From contig WELB01000064.1 in assembly GCA_009602725.1 (NCBI GenBank), positions 651,080 through 696,022 on the forward strand: a DNA stretch of 44,943 bases, read 5' to 3'. Within the stretch, counting starts at the first letter, position 1; every line of letters begins with the position of its first letter. Source of the DNA: Spirogloea muscicola. Lineage: Eukaryota > Streptophyta > Zygnematophyceae > Spirogloeales > Spirogloeaceae. This document shows positions 1 through 11,224 of the stretch, piece by piece. The notes beneath the pieces are model-generated. The model was given only the letters and a program-made list of their open reading frames with translations, did no database searches and was not told where the DNA came from. The translations under genes and the position numbers were made by a program.

Positions 1-50
1 CGGCGCGCGGCGCGGCCGCTGAGCGGGAGCGCGCGGGGAGCGGCGGCGCC

Positions 51-1380
<1,330 letters not shown>

Positions 1381-1865
1381 GGCGAGGCTTGCTGGGACTG
1401 GTTGGCCCACTCTGGTAGGCCCATGTTGGGCATCCTGGAAGAGTTCAGTACTCCTTTTCTATTCGTCCATCATATTCCAAACTATTCACCACCCTTCAGT
1501 GCCATTCCCCATTGTTGGTGGTGCGTGCAGTGGTACATCAAAGAAGAATCAACATATTGGTGTGGTATATTACAATTTGGCATTGAGCATCTGTGCATCG
1601 AGTCACAGTATCGTGCCTGCAAGACTGATTGCTGAACCTTATCAAAGAAGCTGCAAGTGATGGCTTCTTAATTTCGGCAGCAAAAGTGTTGGCAGCAGGT
1701 TGCGTGCGTTGCGGCTCGCTGTACTGTATCTGGCCGAGATGCACAGGCATGGCCCGTCATATGGACTGGTTGCTTTAGGCTGTATGCTCAAGCAAGAGTG
1801 CCACATTTGTGTTCTAAAGAATCAAATGAACATTGCTCTATTGGTACACCATACTGCAAGAATGA
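1381..1865. other. Convergent 3' intergenic region, L8 / IMP4
   Basis: This 485-base stretch between the L8 stop and the IMP4 stop has lower GC than the exons and no frame resembling a protein. It presumably holds both 3' UTRs. I see no clear TGTAA or AATAAA signal at the expected distance and no RNA gene. Confidence 0.6.
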
Positions 1866-4073
1866 TCAAAGGGTGGTCCTCTTTCGGGCTGTATTCATGT
1901 ATGGCCGGATGACCCACTCGTTTTCGGCCTCAGTCTGGTCCATTGTACCTAGCTTGATCTGCACCTCGACAAATCAGAGCGGTGTCCCTGTTACCTGGTG
2001 TTATCTGAGGAACAAGGTCCAAGTGACATGCATAGCAGCTTTTCTGTTGTCGTCCACTACAGGAAGAGCAGGTGTAGCAACATCACCAATCCTGAGGAAT
2101 GCATACCAACAACCTTGGTGCTTTTGCGAGTTCTGTGTAAGCGTTTCAGACGGACCAAAGCACCGATTCTAAGCAGAATCTCACCTGGTAAAGCCGCAAT
2201 TCAAACCGCGGGCCAACCTCCTTCAGCTCTACAGACTTGGGGCCCTTGGGCATCTCATACACGTGGTGTCTGCAAGCAGGGCAGCTTGCACACAGTCACA
2301 CATACTCACTTAAGTTGCACAAAAGGCCAATATTTAGTTCCCAGCTTTAGTTCTTGGAGCAACTCGAAGCAAGTCCTCAAAGCATTTCCAAGGTACCAAG
2401 CTGCAGGTCTAGCATACAATAGCACCCAAATTACCAACCTGAAGGATATGAAGTCCGACTGATTTGCAAAGGTTATTATCCTTTTGCTGTCAGACTTGGG
2501 GACAGGGAAGAGGTACTTCAGAATGTTGGAAGTTCGCTGCCCAAGCTGTGCTTCAAAAGAGAGAGCACCCAAGAGAGATTTAGCCAGGTAGCCCCAGCCT
2601 CTAAGCTCAAATAGCAGCTCCCATGGAGGTCAATTCAGTCTGCAATTCTAACAGGCTTCTCGTCTACAAGCAGGGACTGGACCTGGCCGATGCACGAATA
2701 GCCAATGGATGCGGCCTGGGAAGCAATCAAGAGATCCAAAGGACAAGATGCCCCTGCCTTGGTCGTAAACTTGTCCATGATCAGGTGCGGGTAGGCTTCG
2801 GACATTGTCCCTAGAGCTGCCCTGTCCTTGATATCGTGCCGTGTCACCTGCCGGGGCCGGTGTAGTTCAGGGACCGCGCAACTTCAATCCCAGCAAAAAA
2901 GCGCGTGTATCATCGACCATCAACTTTGAGCTTGGCCAGCCGATGGTAAGTGCTCAGACAAGGAGGCGGCCGCTGATTGGAAAGCTTACCACGTTGAGCA
3001 GGCCAAAGTAAGCTGTGGGGCCGAAGGGCAGGTGGCAGACGATCAGGCCGTCAGGCTCCCCGCGGTGCTCGTGCACCATCACAATGTCGGTGAAGTCGCT
3101 CTTACGACAGGCCTCCACCACCTCCGCAATGACCTGGACGTCCGGTCAGCAGCCTGCAGGGTCAGGTCCCACGATAGCATTGCAGTCTTGTACCCCTTCC
3201 TCTCCTTTCACTGCTCATCTTGCGCTCATTATGTATACAGGCGCTGAAAGGGCCCATGTACAGAAAAAGGCTCTGGAATGAGTTATGGCATCAGACTATG
3301 TCCAATCTCGAAGTCCAGGGCTCCTAGAGCTCAGGTTAAGACCCCTAAACCTAAGAGCTTACACTACACCCCTGAACCCTCACACAATCGCCGCTGAGGC
3401 GACTGGCAGCCATCAAGAGCAAATCACAAGTTGGGCAATGCAATGGTGTATGGAGAGCTTCGACAGGAGGCTCGCCTGCCCTCCTCGGTTGATGCGCTGC
3501 GCATTCGGAAGGACGATCTTGAGCTCCTGCGGCACAAGCGACCCGGGCCAAGACAGCAGATGTCAGCCGAAGCTGCAACGAACATGTGCCGCCATACTGA
3601 ACGGCAGAGCTACCGATCAAAGGCCTGCAGCAAGGGGCTGCTCTGGGCGCACCTTGGCGAACTGCGTGAGGCGGCTGCTGGGGTCGCGCGACGTGGTGAG
3701 GAGGATCTTGGGGTCCACGCGCCCGGCCTGCGCGTACTCGTCGTCCACATGGCTCGCTGGCTCTGACGACGCAACGCCCCAACAGTGAGCCGCCATTAGA
3801 GCCGGGCCCGCAAGCGGCCAATTGCTGAAGGTCTTGCTCCCAGCTGCTGGAGAAGGCAGAATGGACACAGCTTGACGAGGGCCCCATTGGTAACGTGGCG
3901 GTGGCGCGGAGCACCTGCGGTGGCCTCGTCCTCGAGCTCGATCTCGGCGCGCAGGGCAGCCTCCTCGCCTCGCAGCTCCGTCGGGATGGGCTTCCCCTCT
4001 GCAGCCGCCCCAGACGAGGCGCGCTGCCATCAGCGGCTGTCATCACCCGCGCCTTTCTTCTCGCGCATCAATG

Positions 4074-4110
<37 letters not shown>

Positions 4111-4253
4111 TCCGAGGAGTCCTATGGAGGCGCGGGGGCACCTTGGAGGGCCTGGCGGATGCGCCGCTTCTTCTCGTACGCCGCGCGCTCGTGGCCCTCC
4201 AGGCCCTTGCGGTAGAGGTACTCGCGGCGCAGCCGCGCGTTGCGCCGCAGCAT
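1866..4253 (-). CDS. IMP4: U3 snoRNP protein IMP4 (Brix domain)
   Basis: Nine exons in transcript order: 4253-4142, 3998-3915, 3762-3653, 3526-3476, 3133-2990, 2847-2758, 2545-2439, 2269-2185, 1958-1866. All phases close and give one reading frame. IMP4 is a Brix-domain protein of the U3 snoRNP in the SSU processome and is needed for 18S pre-rRNA cleavage in the nucleolus. Signatures in order: MLRRNARLRREYLYRKGL at the N-terminus, HVDDEYAQAG, TTSRDPSSRL, NAQRINRGGQ, VHEHRGEPDGL, LPFGPTAYFGLLN, GTMSEAYPHLI, YLFPVPKSDSKRIITFANQ, VGPRFELRLYQ and an IRPYMNTARKR tail. Two introns use GC donors: after 3476 (CAG|GCGAGC) and after 2758 (AAG|GCAGGG). A perfect second copy of exon 1 lies upstream at 4435-4324, so transcription may begin there instead. 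The gene is divergent from the SNM1 gene. Confidence 0.95.
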
Positions 4254-4255
4254 CC

Positions 4256-4292
<37 letters not shown>

Positions 4293-4437
4293 TCCGAGGA
4301 GTCCTATGGAGGCGCGGGGGCACCTTGGAGGGCCTGGCGGATGCGCCGCTTCTTCTCGTACGCCGCGCGCTCGTGGCCCTCCAGGCCCTTGCGGTAGAGG
4401 TACTCGCGGCGCAGCCGCGCGTTGCGCCGCAGCATCC

Positions 4438-4471
<34 letters not shown>
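4076..4471. repeat. 182-bp perfect tandem duplication of IMP4 exon 1, bounded by (GCC)n tracts
   Basis: The stretch from tccgaggagt at 4111 recurs from 4293, an offset of 182 bases, with no difference seen between the copies. Three (GCC)n tracts, about 4076-4110, 4256-4292 and 4438-4471, flank and separate the units. Each unit holds the IMP4 start codon (minus strand, 4253 and 4435), the 112-base exon 1 and its GT donor. The unit length is not a multiple of three, but both exons splice to exon 2 in the same phase. It is either a real slippage or recombination product or an assembly artefact of the triplet tracts. Confidence 0.9.
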
Positions 4472-4895
4472 GCACGCTCACCGGCCTGCCATGGCGGCTC
4501 CGCGGCGGCTCTGCGACTAGAGCCCTGCGCACCCGCTGAGGTTTTAGGGGGGTTTCCAACGGGCGCCATGTCTGCCGCTACACTCCCACTAATGGAAGCC
4601 TCGCCGGGGGCTCCGGACCGTCGTCAAGGAAGCGGTCCCGCAGACGAGGCCCCGAGACGGAGCGCAGACCGCCGGGAAAGCCCATTTGGGCCCAACGTTT
4701 TAGCCTGTTTTGGCCTCCCGTTCAGTTCATGCGCACCGCGCGCCTTTCGCTCGTTAGCCTGAGCGGCGAGCGACGGTCGACCGGAAAGCGGGATGGCGTC
4801 CGCGCCTCGTCTCGGCGGCGCTTATTTGCTGGTCGTTCGAAGCGTCCCCGCGCCGTTGCGCCGCCGCCGTCGTCGTCGCCGCCGCCGGCGATGAC
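4436..4895. promoter_or_regulatory. Divergent promoter region, IMP4 / SNM1
   Basis: The 460 bases between the outer IMP4 start and the SNM1 start begin with a (GCC)n run. They include GAGGTTTTAGGGGGGTTT near 4540, which resembles the TTTAGGG-like motifs of the NAP1 promoter. A 41-base copy of a dispersed repeat core sits at 4711-4751 in minus orientation. No TATA box is clear. Confidence 0.5.
4711..4751 (-). repeat. Short copy of the dispersed repeat core in the SNM1 promoter
   Basis: Read on the minus strand this contains GCGCGCGGTGCGCATGAA followed by CGGGAGGCCA. The same core occurs at about 9303, 21259, 23176 (minus), 42898 (minus), 42969, 44645 and 44876. It lies about 150 bases before the SNM1 start codon, so it could affect the transcription start. 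Confidence 0.7.
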
Positions 4896-7800
4896 ATGCT
4901 GCGTGCGGCGCCCATGGCGGGGGCCTCGGGCGGCCGGCCGCCGCCGGGGCCTGCGGCCGCCGAGGTCCTCTCCATCGCCGCCGCGGCCGAGCGCTCTGCA
5001 GGCTGCAGCACCGGCTGGACCGAGGAGGACCTCCTCCTAGCGTCGTGCTGCGAGGCCGCCGAGGCCGCCGAGAGCGACGCCGCCGTCGCGCTGCGGCGGC
5101 GGCGGTGGTCTCCACCACCACTAGACTTTGTGGTGGATGCGGCGTGGACCAAGGCGGAGCATGGGAGCAGCGCTTGCGAGAGCGGCAGCAACAGTGGTGG
5201 CTGCGTAGCCGGGCTGCTGCCGCAGGAAGGGTCCGGCGGCAGCGCCGGCGGCGACGGCCCTGCTCACGACGACATCGTCTTCGGCGAGCTCGAGGTGGAG
5301 GAGGCCTTCGAGTGGGACTCCGATGACGACCGTGGCGCAGACGGCGATGGCGACGGCGATGACGGCCTGGAGGCGGTGCAGCGGACCTGCGACCAGGCTG
5401 CTGAGCTCGCGGCGGCGGCGGCGGAGGAGGAGTCATGGCCAGCCGCAGACGAGAAGCAGCTGCTGGCTGAAGCGGCTTCGACGGCCCCAAGGCCGGCCGT
5501 CTCGTGCGACCATGGCTGGGAGCCCTTGACTGGCACAGGCAGCGCAACGGGTGCAGCAGCGGCGAAGCTGGTGCAGGGCATGCTGACGAGCTTCTTCGCG
5601 CCCAAGCGCAGCGGCGGAGGCCTTCTGACGACGGCTGCCGATGCCGGGTCCAAGCGGCAGCGCAGCATCGGCTCCTACTTTGGCCTGGCTCGGACGCCGC
5701 CGCATTCGCAGCCGCTGGAGCCGCTGCCGGCGCTGGAGGCTGGGAGCACCAAAGCCGCCTGGCTGCTGCCCCCAGCTGCACCGAAGCTGCAGAATGTAGC
5801 TTCGAAGCCGGCTGTTGCCAGCGAGCCATCGGCGGCGGCCACGCGGCCCTGCCCCTTCTACAAGAAGATGCCTGGTACGTCGTGCGCTCTGTGACCAGCA
5901 CTCAGGTCGCCATAGCCTCTGGCAAGCAGCAAATGGGAAGCAGTCCTCACTGATCTTGCGGAGTAGAGGAGTACAATGCTTGTTTCTGGATGCTATAGAC
6001 TTCTCTAAGTACATGGACAGCGAATGCCCTGTGTAAACCACGACTCCAGAGCCTAATTCCTGTACATTGACCGCTGGTGGACGCTAACCAACACTAAGGT
6101 ATTTGTCCCTGTCTGTGTAAAACCCCAGGCACAAGCTTCACGGTGGACGCATTTCGATTCGGGCGGATCCCCGGCTGCTCGGCGTACTTCCTCACGCACT
6201 TCCACAGCGACCACTATGGCGGGCTGAGCCGTGCGTGGCGCCATGGCCCCATCTACTGCACGCCTCCCACCGGACGCCTTGTAGTCATGTGCCTTGGTGT
6301 TGACCCCAAGTGAGAGCCTCCCAACTCAAAGTTTTAGGGATTGGCTCGATGCCAACGCTTGCGCAGGTCGTGGCTGCCAAGGAGCTGTTGCATGCACTAC
6401 GGTCGCACTATTTTCCCCGTTGCGATTCACAAGCAAGGTTTGACTTACCTGCTTTCATCTCCTTGCTCGTTTTCGGGGGTTCTAGGTGGATTGTTGGCCT
6501 CGAGGAGAACCAGACAGCAGTCGTGCAGGGCGTGGAGGTGACGATGCTGCCAGCCAACCACTGCCCGGGTGCGGCGATCATCCTCTTCCGCTTGCCCTGG
6601 GGCGACCACATCTTGCACACGGGCGACTTCCGAGCGTGCACGGCCATGCGCGCATACCCACACCTCCAGGGCGTACATATAAAGCTCCTCTACCTGGACA
6701 CCACATACTGTAATACCAGATACAAGTAGGCAGCTCGCCCTGGCATTGCCCGCTCTGATGCGGATTCGCCCCAGCTTGGTTGAGACCCTTGTGTCTGTCG
6801 GGGAGCTATGCTGTACTTGCTGGTCTAATCATGCTGCACTTTCTGGCCTCATAGCTCGTGGCTTTTGTCTACAAGCCGCTGCTTGAGGTGTTTTGAAGCA
6901 GTGGCCTTGACGCAAACATTTATGGCCTCCACAATCAACCAATTATTGCATGACATGCTGGCATTGGCAATGGTGATCACAGATTGGAGGAGCTGGTTCT
7001 AGTATTGACCACTAATGCATCTGGTCCAACAGGTTCCCTCCCCAGGAGGATGTGATCCAATTTGCAGTACAGTGCACAAGGAGGATGCTGCAGAGGAGCA
7101 AGCGCCTGTTGATCACGGTTGGCGCTTATAGCATCGGCAAGGAGCGGGTCTACCTGGCCCTTGCTCAGGCTCTTGGGGTACGAGCTACAAGGTCACCTCG
7201 TGCTGCTTGATTCTGCTGCATTGTTTCGTGCTATTTCATCAGCAGAGCAGCTCGTCATTGAAGTGACTGCAGATCAGAACGTCAATGCAAGATGCCTGTG
7301 TCTCGTTTTTCAACAGGAATTCTCGTCTACTTTGTCAAAGCTATGGCCCTCTGGTTTCAGGTCAAGATATACGTGGACAAGCGGCGGGAGAGGGTGCTGG
7401 GTGCGCTTGATTGGCCAGAGCTCCAAGCATACTTGACAAGCGATGCCTCGACTACGCCACTCCACGTCGTCCCCATCGGATATCTTAGGCCTCCTGTATG
7501 CTTGCCATTGGCCTCATTGACCATTTCCGAAGCTCAGCTCCATTGATGATGAAGCCCACTGCTTGGCTCGATTGATGACTGTGTATTCATTGGCCGTCGG
7601 TTGGGTTACCCTGATTGACATCAGCATTTGGTGCAGTTGTGGCAGTTCTGCTTCATTCTCTTATTCCACTATCTGCTCTCCTGTGATTGCTTGTCATGAC
7701 AGAGATTAAAGTCATACCTGCAAAATTATGCTTCTTTCACGGCCATCCTTGGCTTCCGTCCAACAGGTACTAAGCTTTACTGGCTCTATGCACATACTTG

Positions 7801-8647
7801 CTTCACATTGAAAACCTTCTTCCCTGCAATGTATAGCTCAGTGTACTTTGGGCAACTCAGAGAAATGTGAGCAGACAGATGAGTTGCCATAGGTTGTTCC
7901 CTTATCCTACCTACCACGAGGTTGTTCCCGTAGACTGCCTACCACGAGATGGTGATCTCAAGCAAATACTTGATGTTCACTTGCAGGCTGGACTTACAGC
8001 GAGAAGATTGGGGCCAAATTGGAGCTGATCCAGCCCCAGAGATGGGGGCCCGTCACAGTCTATGGTATGCTTTTCTGTGAATATTCTTCGGTGTAGCTGC
8101 TCTTTCTTCAGCATTGCTGCAAGTAATATCAGTGGGGTTCTGAGCCAGGCTGCCATTGTTGAATTGAGAGAGATAATTCATACTTCTGAGCTTGTTCCCT
8201 CTCTTTGGGAGTTATGAGCTGCTGCACCATGCCGCCATCAGACATTGTCCTGTTCCATAACAAAGACTTGTCGCTGCTCCCTGCAGGAATCCCATACAGC
8301 GAGCACTCGTCCTGCACGGAGCTTAAGGAGTTTGTACAGGTGAGGCAGGCACGCTCCAGGGCTCCAGGGCAGGCACGGCCTTGCTTGAGTTTGTCAATGA
8401 GCACATAGGCAGAGGCTGGTGCAGCTCAACAATCACAGGGCTACTCATTGCCGCAGCCACAGGGGTAATATCTCGACTCTGGCTCCACCATAACTCCTGC
8501 AGGCCCCTAACAGGAGTGTCATTGCCTTTGGTGCAGCACTTCAAGCCCGAAAAGATCATCCCGACTGTCAATGTGGGCAGCCCAGCGTCGAGGGAGAGGA
8601 TGAACGGGCTCTTTAGGCAGTGGCAGAACAAGGGCCTGCAAGACTGA
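4896..8647 (+). CDS. SNM1/DCLRE1A-type DNA cross-link repair 5' exonuclease with two PIP boxes
   Basis: Nine exons: 4896-5874, 6129-6309, 6486-6725, 7033-7177, 7361-7495, 7703-7766, 7987-8064, 8287-8339, 8537-8647, giving 661 residues. It belongs to the metallo-beta-lactamase/beta-CASP family of nuclear nucleases that process interstrand cross-links. Visible motifs: CPFYKKMPG just before the domain, HFHSDHYGGL (HxHxDH ligands H350, H352, D354, H355), ANHCPGA, HTGDFRA, YLDTTYC, GAYSIGKE, LGFRPTGWTYS, GIPYSEHSS and IIPTVNVGSPASRERM. The N-terminal 325 residues are acidic and alanine-rich with two PCNA-interacting motifs, QGMLTSFF (227-234) and QRSIGSYF (255-262). I see no UBZ zinc finger. The start at 4896 is the first ATG in frame with the motifs. 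The exon 5 end (7495) is the least certain junction. Confidence 0.93.
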
Positions 8648-9196
8648 GCTCGCATTGCCACATATGTGGCCAACCTCAGGCTAAATATTCCTGCCCTTGG
8701 AGGCTCTTAGAGTTGCCTCTAACTTTTTGACCTTTTCTAAAGTGGCCCCATTGGCTACTGAGATGATTAGAACATCCTGGCACACTTGTTGCAAGGGCTC
8801 TTGACATCTCACGCACGCCCTTAAGTGGACGAAAGTGACTTGCTAATGGTATCAAGCCTGCTGGCCCTTTCGCTCCTGGAAGGGCACAGCAGTTGGTCCC
8901 TACCTCTGCAGGCTGTTGACCTCCTCACCTGATGCGGGTTCCTGCAGAGTTTCTCATTAGAGAGTGAGATAGTTGTCCAGCTGTTAGTGATGGTGTTGCA
9001 AACGACCTGGTTTAGAGAAAGGCAAATTGGTGCAGGCTGAGGCAGATGGCCAGCAACGGACCTGCCATTAGGACGTCCACGTCGGAAATAGCAGGGTAGG
9101 CAGGCCTCATGGCGTGGGGCTGTGTGCCTCTGAGTGGGGCGTCGAACCAGCCTTGGTGTTGTGCTCGACAGCAATCAACGTCTGCGGAGCTTGCAG
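8648..9196. other. Convergent 3' intergenic region, SNM1 / mt dehydratase
   Basis: 549 bases between the two stop codons. No frame matches a family I know and no RNA gene is apparent. It presumably contains both 3' UTRs. Confidence 0.6.
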
Positions 9197-10369
9197 TCAT
9201 GGCTTCCCATCCACGAGTGTGACAGCCGTCCCGTCGACCAGCAGGGTGCCGCAGCCGTCCGTGAAGCACCGGGTGCTGAAGTCGACTCTGGCAAGAGCAC
9301 CATAAAGAGAGAAGGTGTGCGGTGCACATGAAATGAAAGGGTTGCCAATTCAAGCCAATGCATTTAGGCAGACATTAGAAGGGCTACATGAAACAAATGC
9401 TAAGGTGGCTATGATAACTGTGTGACGTTGGTACCGACAGGTGAGCAGATACAAACACTACAAGTTAACTAAGGAGGGTGGCTGTGCGGTCACTGGTGAG
9501 AGCAAGCTCTGAGCTGCACAGTCTGCAGGTCCCGCAAAGCGGAGCTGGACACCATGCGCCCGTTACAACAAGCCACTGAGCCCGACGGCGCCGGCTCTGC
9601 GCCCGAACCTGTGGCGGTGGCGGTGGCGCCGGACGGCGAGCACCTCCACGACGGCCAGCAGCGGCTGGCCCACCAGCGCGGGCGCCAGGAACTTGAGCGT
9701 CTGCGAGACGTAGACGGCGCCGGGCTGCCGCGCCGCGCCACCACCAAGCCAAGGCTTAGCCGTCACCGTCACAGCGGCGTGAGCTTAGCCCATCAGAGCC
9801 CGTCACAGAGTCCGCCAGAGCGAGGCGAAGGGGGGGTCCCCAGGAGCGCACGAGCCGCGAGCCGATGATGGCCGGGAAGAGGGCGGCGACCAGGAGGCCG
9901 TGCACGACGGGCCCGCCGGCGAAGCCCGCGGCGGCGGCGGCGGCGGCGTCGGCGTGGATGGGGTTGGAGTCGCCGCCCAGCGCCGCGTACGCCGCCANAG
10001 GCATTACGTTCGCTACCCTCCACACATCGAAGCATGTGAGCTGCTAAAGAGGCTTCATCCTCCGAATGATGACCACATTCACACTGTCGAACGCCAGCCA
10101 AACAAAGTGGAGGGAGGCCGAGATGGTGGTGGACAGCCGTCCGGAAGATGTCGTCGGAGAGCCGGAGGGATTCGCATACCGGCAAAGCGGCAGAAAAAAG
10201 AATGAACACAGTTGAGACGACCGTGAGTGAATGTGAAAAGCGAACGACGAGACCGTCTCGGGCAACGGTCTCCGCTGACCAACTGGGGGATCTGGGTTTA
10301 GCGCCTAGCCTGCAGGCGCTCTCCGTACACTCGCGGCCAGCCCCCCACGTCGCCAGGCCCCGCGCGCAT
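9197..10369 (-). CDS. Mitochondrial-type hydroxyacyl-thioester dehydratase (MaoC/HTD2 family)
   Basis: Exons in transcript order: 10369-10310 (inferred), 9995-9852, 9724-9609 and 9287-9197. The family dehydrates (R)-3-hydroxyacyl-ACP in mitochondrial fatty-acid synthesis. Exon 2 holds the hydratase motif YAALGGDSNPIHAD with the catalytic Asp/His pair, then VVHGLLVAALFPAIIG. Exon 3 has PGAVYVSQTLKFLAP. The last exon has VDFSTRCFTDG and LLVDGTAVTLV. Exon 1 (MRAGPGDVGGWPRVYGERLQ) is proposed because, joined to exon 2, the spacing from GD to the hydratase motif equals that of human HTD2. It would use a GC donor (CAG|GCTAGG). Its partner acceptor is missing exactly where a single N stands at 9998, so intron sequence is probably lost there. 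Exons 2-4 are solid and exon 1 is tentative. The short product lacks an obvious presequence, so mitochondrial location rests on homology alone. Confidence 0.85.
9290..9480 (+). repeat. Degenerate dispersed repeat inside a dehydratase intron
   Basis: The segment begins with the repeat core (GTGCGGTGCACATGAAATG, then CCAATTCAAGCCAATGCATT). It continues with a CTACATGAAAC...GCTAAGGTGGCT...GGTGAGCAGATAC stretch that matches the reverse complement of about 23060-23235 and, more loosely, 21330-21430. It sits within the last intron (9288-9608) of the mt dehydratase gene, so the insertion is tolerated by splicing. Confidence 0.75.
9998..9998. other. Single ambiguous base, probable hidden assembly gap
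   Basis: One N at the 5' edge of the dehydratase exon 2, where a splice acceptor is required but absent. It looks like a placeholder for missing sequence rather than one unread base. Confidence 0.6.
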
Positions 10370-10828
10370 GGCCGCGGCTGCAAGCGAGGCCTCGGCGGCG
10401 GCGGCGGCGGCGGCGGAGCTCGAGCGAGCCGGGGGCCCGGCGGCGCTGGCAGAGGGATAGCGGGGAGGGGTTTAGAGAGGAGGTAGGAGGAGCAGGGCCT
10501 GGCGGTAGGGACGAGAGTTAGAAGGCGCGGAGCAGGGTCTTTTAGGCGCGAGGTTTTGATCGTTGGCAGGCCGGGGCCCGGCGAGGACAGGCAGCGAGGG
10601 CTGCGTCCAGCGCGTCCAGAAGTAGGGAGGGGTTTAGGGAGATAGGGGCAGCGCAGAACTGGGACATGGCAAGAGGGGAGCGGGAGCGAGGAGCAGGACA
10701 GTGAATCTGCGCGCGCGCGAGAGCTAGCAGAGAGAAGCTAGAGCAGGAGAGGGGGAGAGAGAGTGAGATAGAGAGGGCGGGAGAGAGAGAGGGAGAGGGT
10801 TTTGCGTCAGTGTTGTGTGCGTTTATCT

Positions 10829-10831
<3 letters not shown>

Positions 10832-10877
<46 letters not shown>
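10832..10877. repeat. (GT)n microsatellite
   Basis: An uninterrupted GT dinucleotide tract of roughly 45 bases upstream of NAP1, followed within 25 bases by a hexanucleotide repeat. Confidence 0.95.
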
Positions 10878-10880
<3 letters not shown>

Positions 10881-10899
10881 CTTTGAGTATCTAAGCACA

Positions 10900-10950
10900 C
10901 GCGAGAGCGAGAGCGAGAGCGAGAGCGAGAGCGAGAGCGAGAGCGAGAGC
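10900..10950. repeat. (GAGAGC)n microsatellite
   Basis: About eight GAGAGC or GAGC-type hexamers in tandem upstream of NAP1. Confidence 0.9.
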
Positions 10951-11224
10951 AAGAGCAGGCACAGCGGGGTTTAGTGAGCTGGGAGATAGGTGGGTGAGGG
11001 CAAGTGAGCAGGGGTTTAAGGAGGCCGCCGCGCGCAATAGTCTGGGAAGTCGGGGACATAGAAAGGCAGGACCAGGAGGTAGAACGCGCAGTAACCTTAG
11101 TGGTAAAGCTCAGGGAACGTGGCCGAGTGTGCGAGAAGCCAGAGAGCCGCCGGCAGACGCGCCTCCGTCAGATACAGTGCAGCTGCAGCTCGGCACAGTT
11201 GTGCGGCACCCGCGTCTCGCACCC

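Larger units (their letters stand above)
10370..11224. promoter_or_regulatory. Divergent promoter region, mt dehydratase / NAP1, with microsatellites
   Basis: The 855 bases are GA/GT-rich and low in complexity. They contain a (GT)n run at about 10832-10877 and a (GAGAGC)n run at about 10900-10950. GGGGTTTA(G) occurs at 10467-10475, 10629-10637, 10966-10974 and 11011-11018, with a further GGGTTTAG at 10294-10301 inside the dehydratase intron; these resemble plant telo-box sequences. Long frames here are simple-repeat artefacts. Confidence 0.6.

Noticed and set aside
3872-4762. Long plus-strand frames rich in Ala, Pro and Arg over the IMP4 exon duplication
   Set aside because: They are translations of (GCC)n tracts and of the antisense of IMP4 exon 1; splicing and homology support only the minus strand.
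4822-5901. 359-codon minus-strand frame opposite SNM1 exon 1
   Set aside because: Arg/Pro/Ala-rich shadow of a GC-rich exon; no domain, and the plus frame has motifs and consistent splicing.
10542-11059. Minus-strand frames of Ser-Leu and Thr-His repeats
   Set aside because: Direct translation of GA and GT microsatellites.
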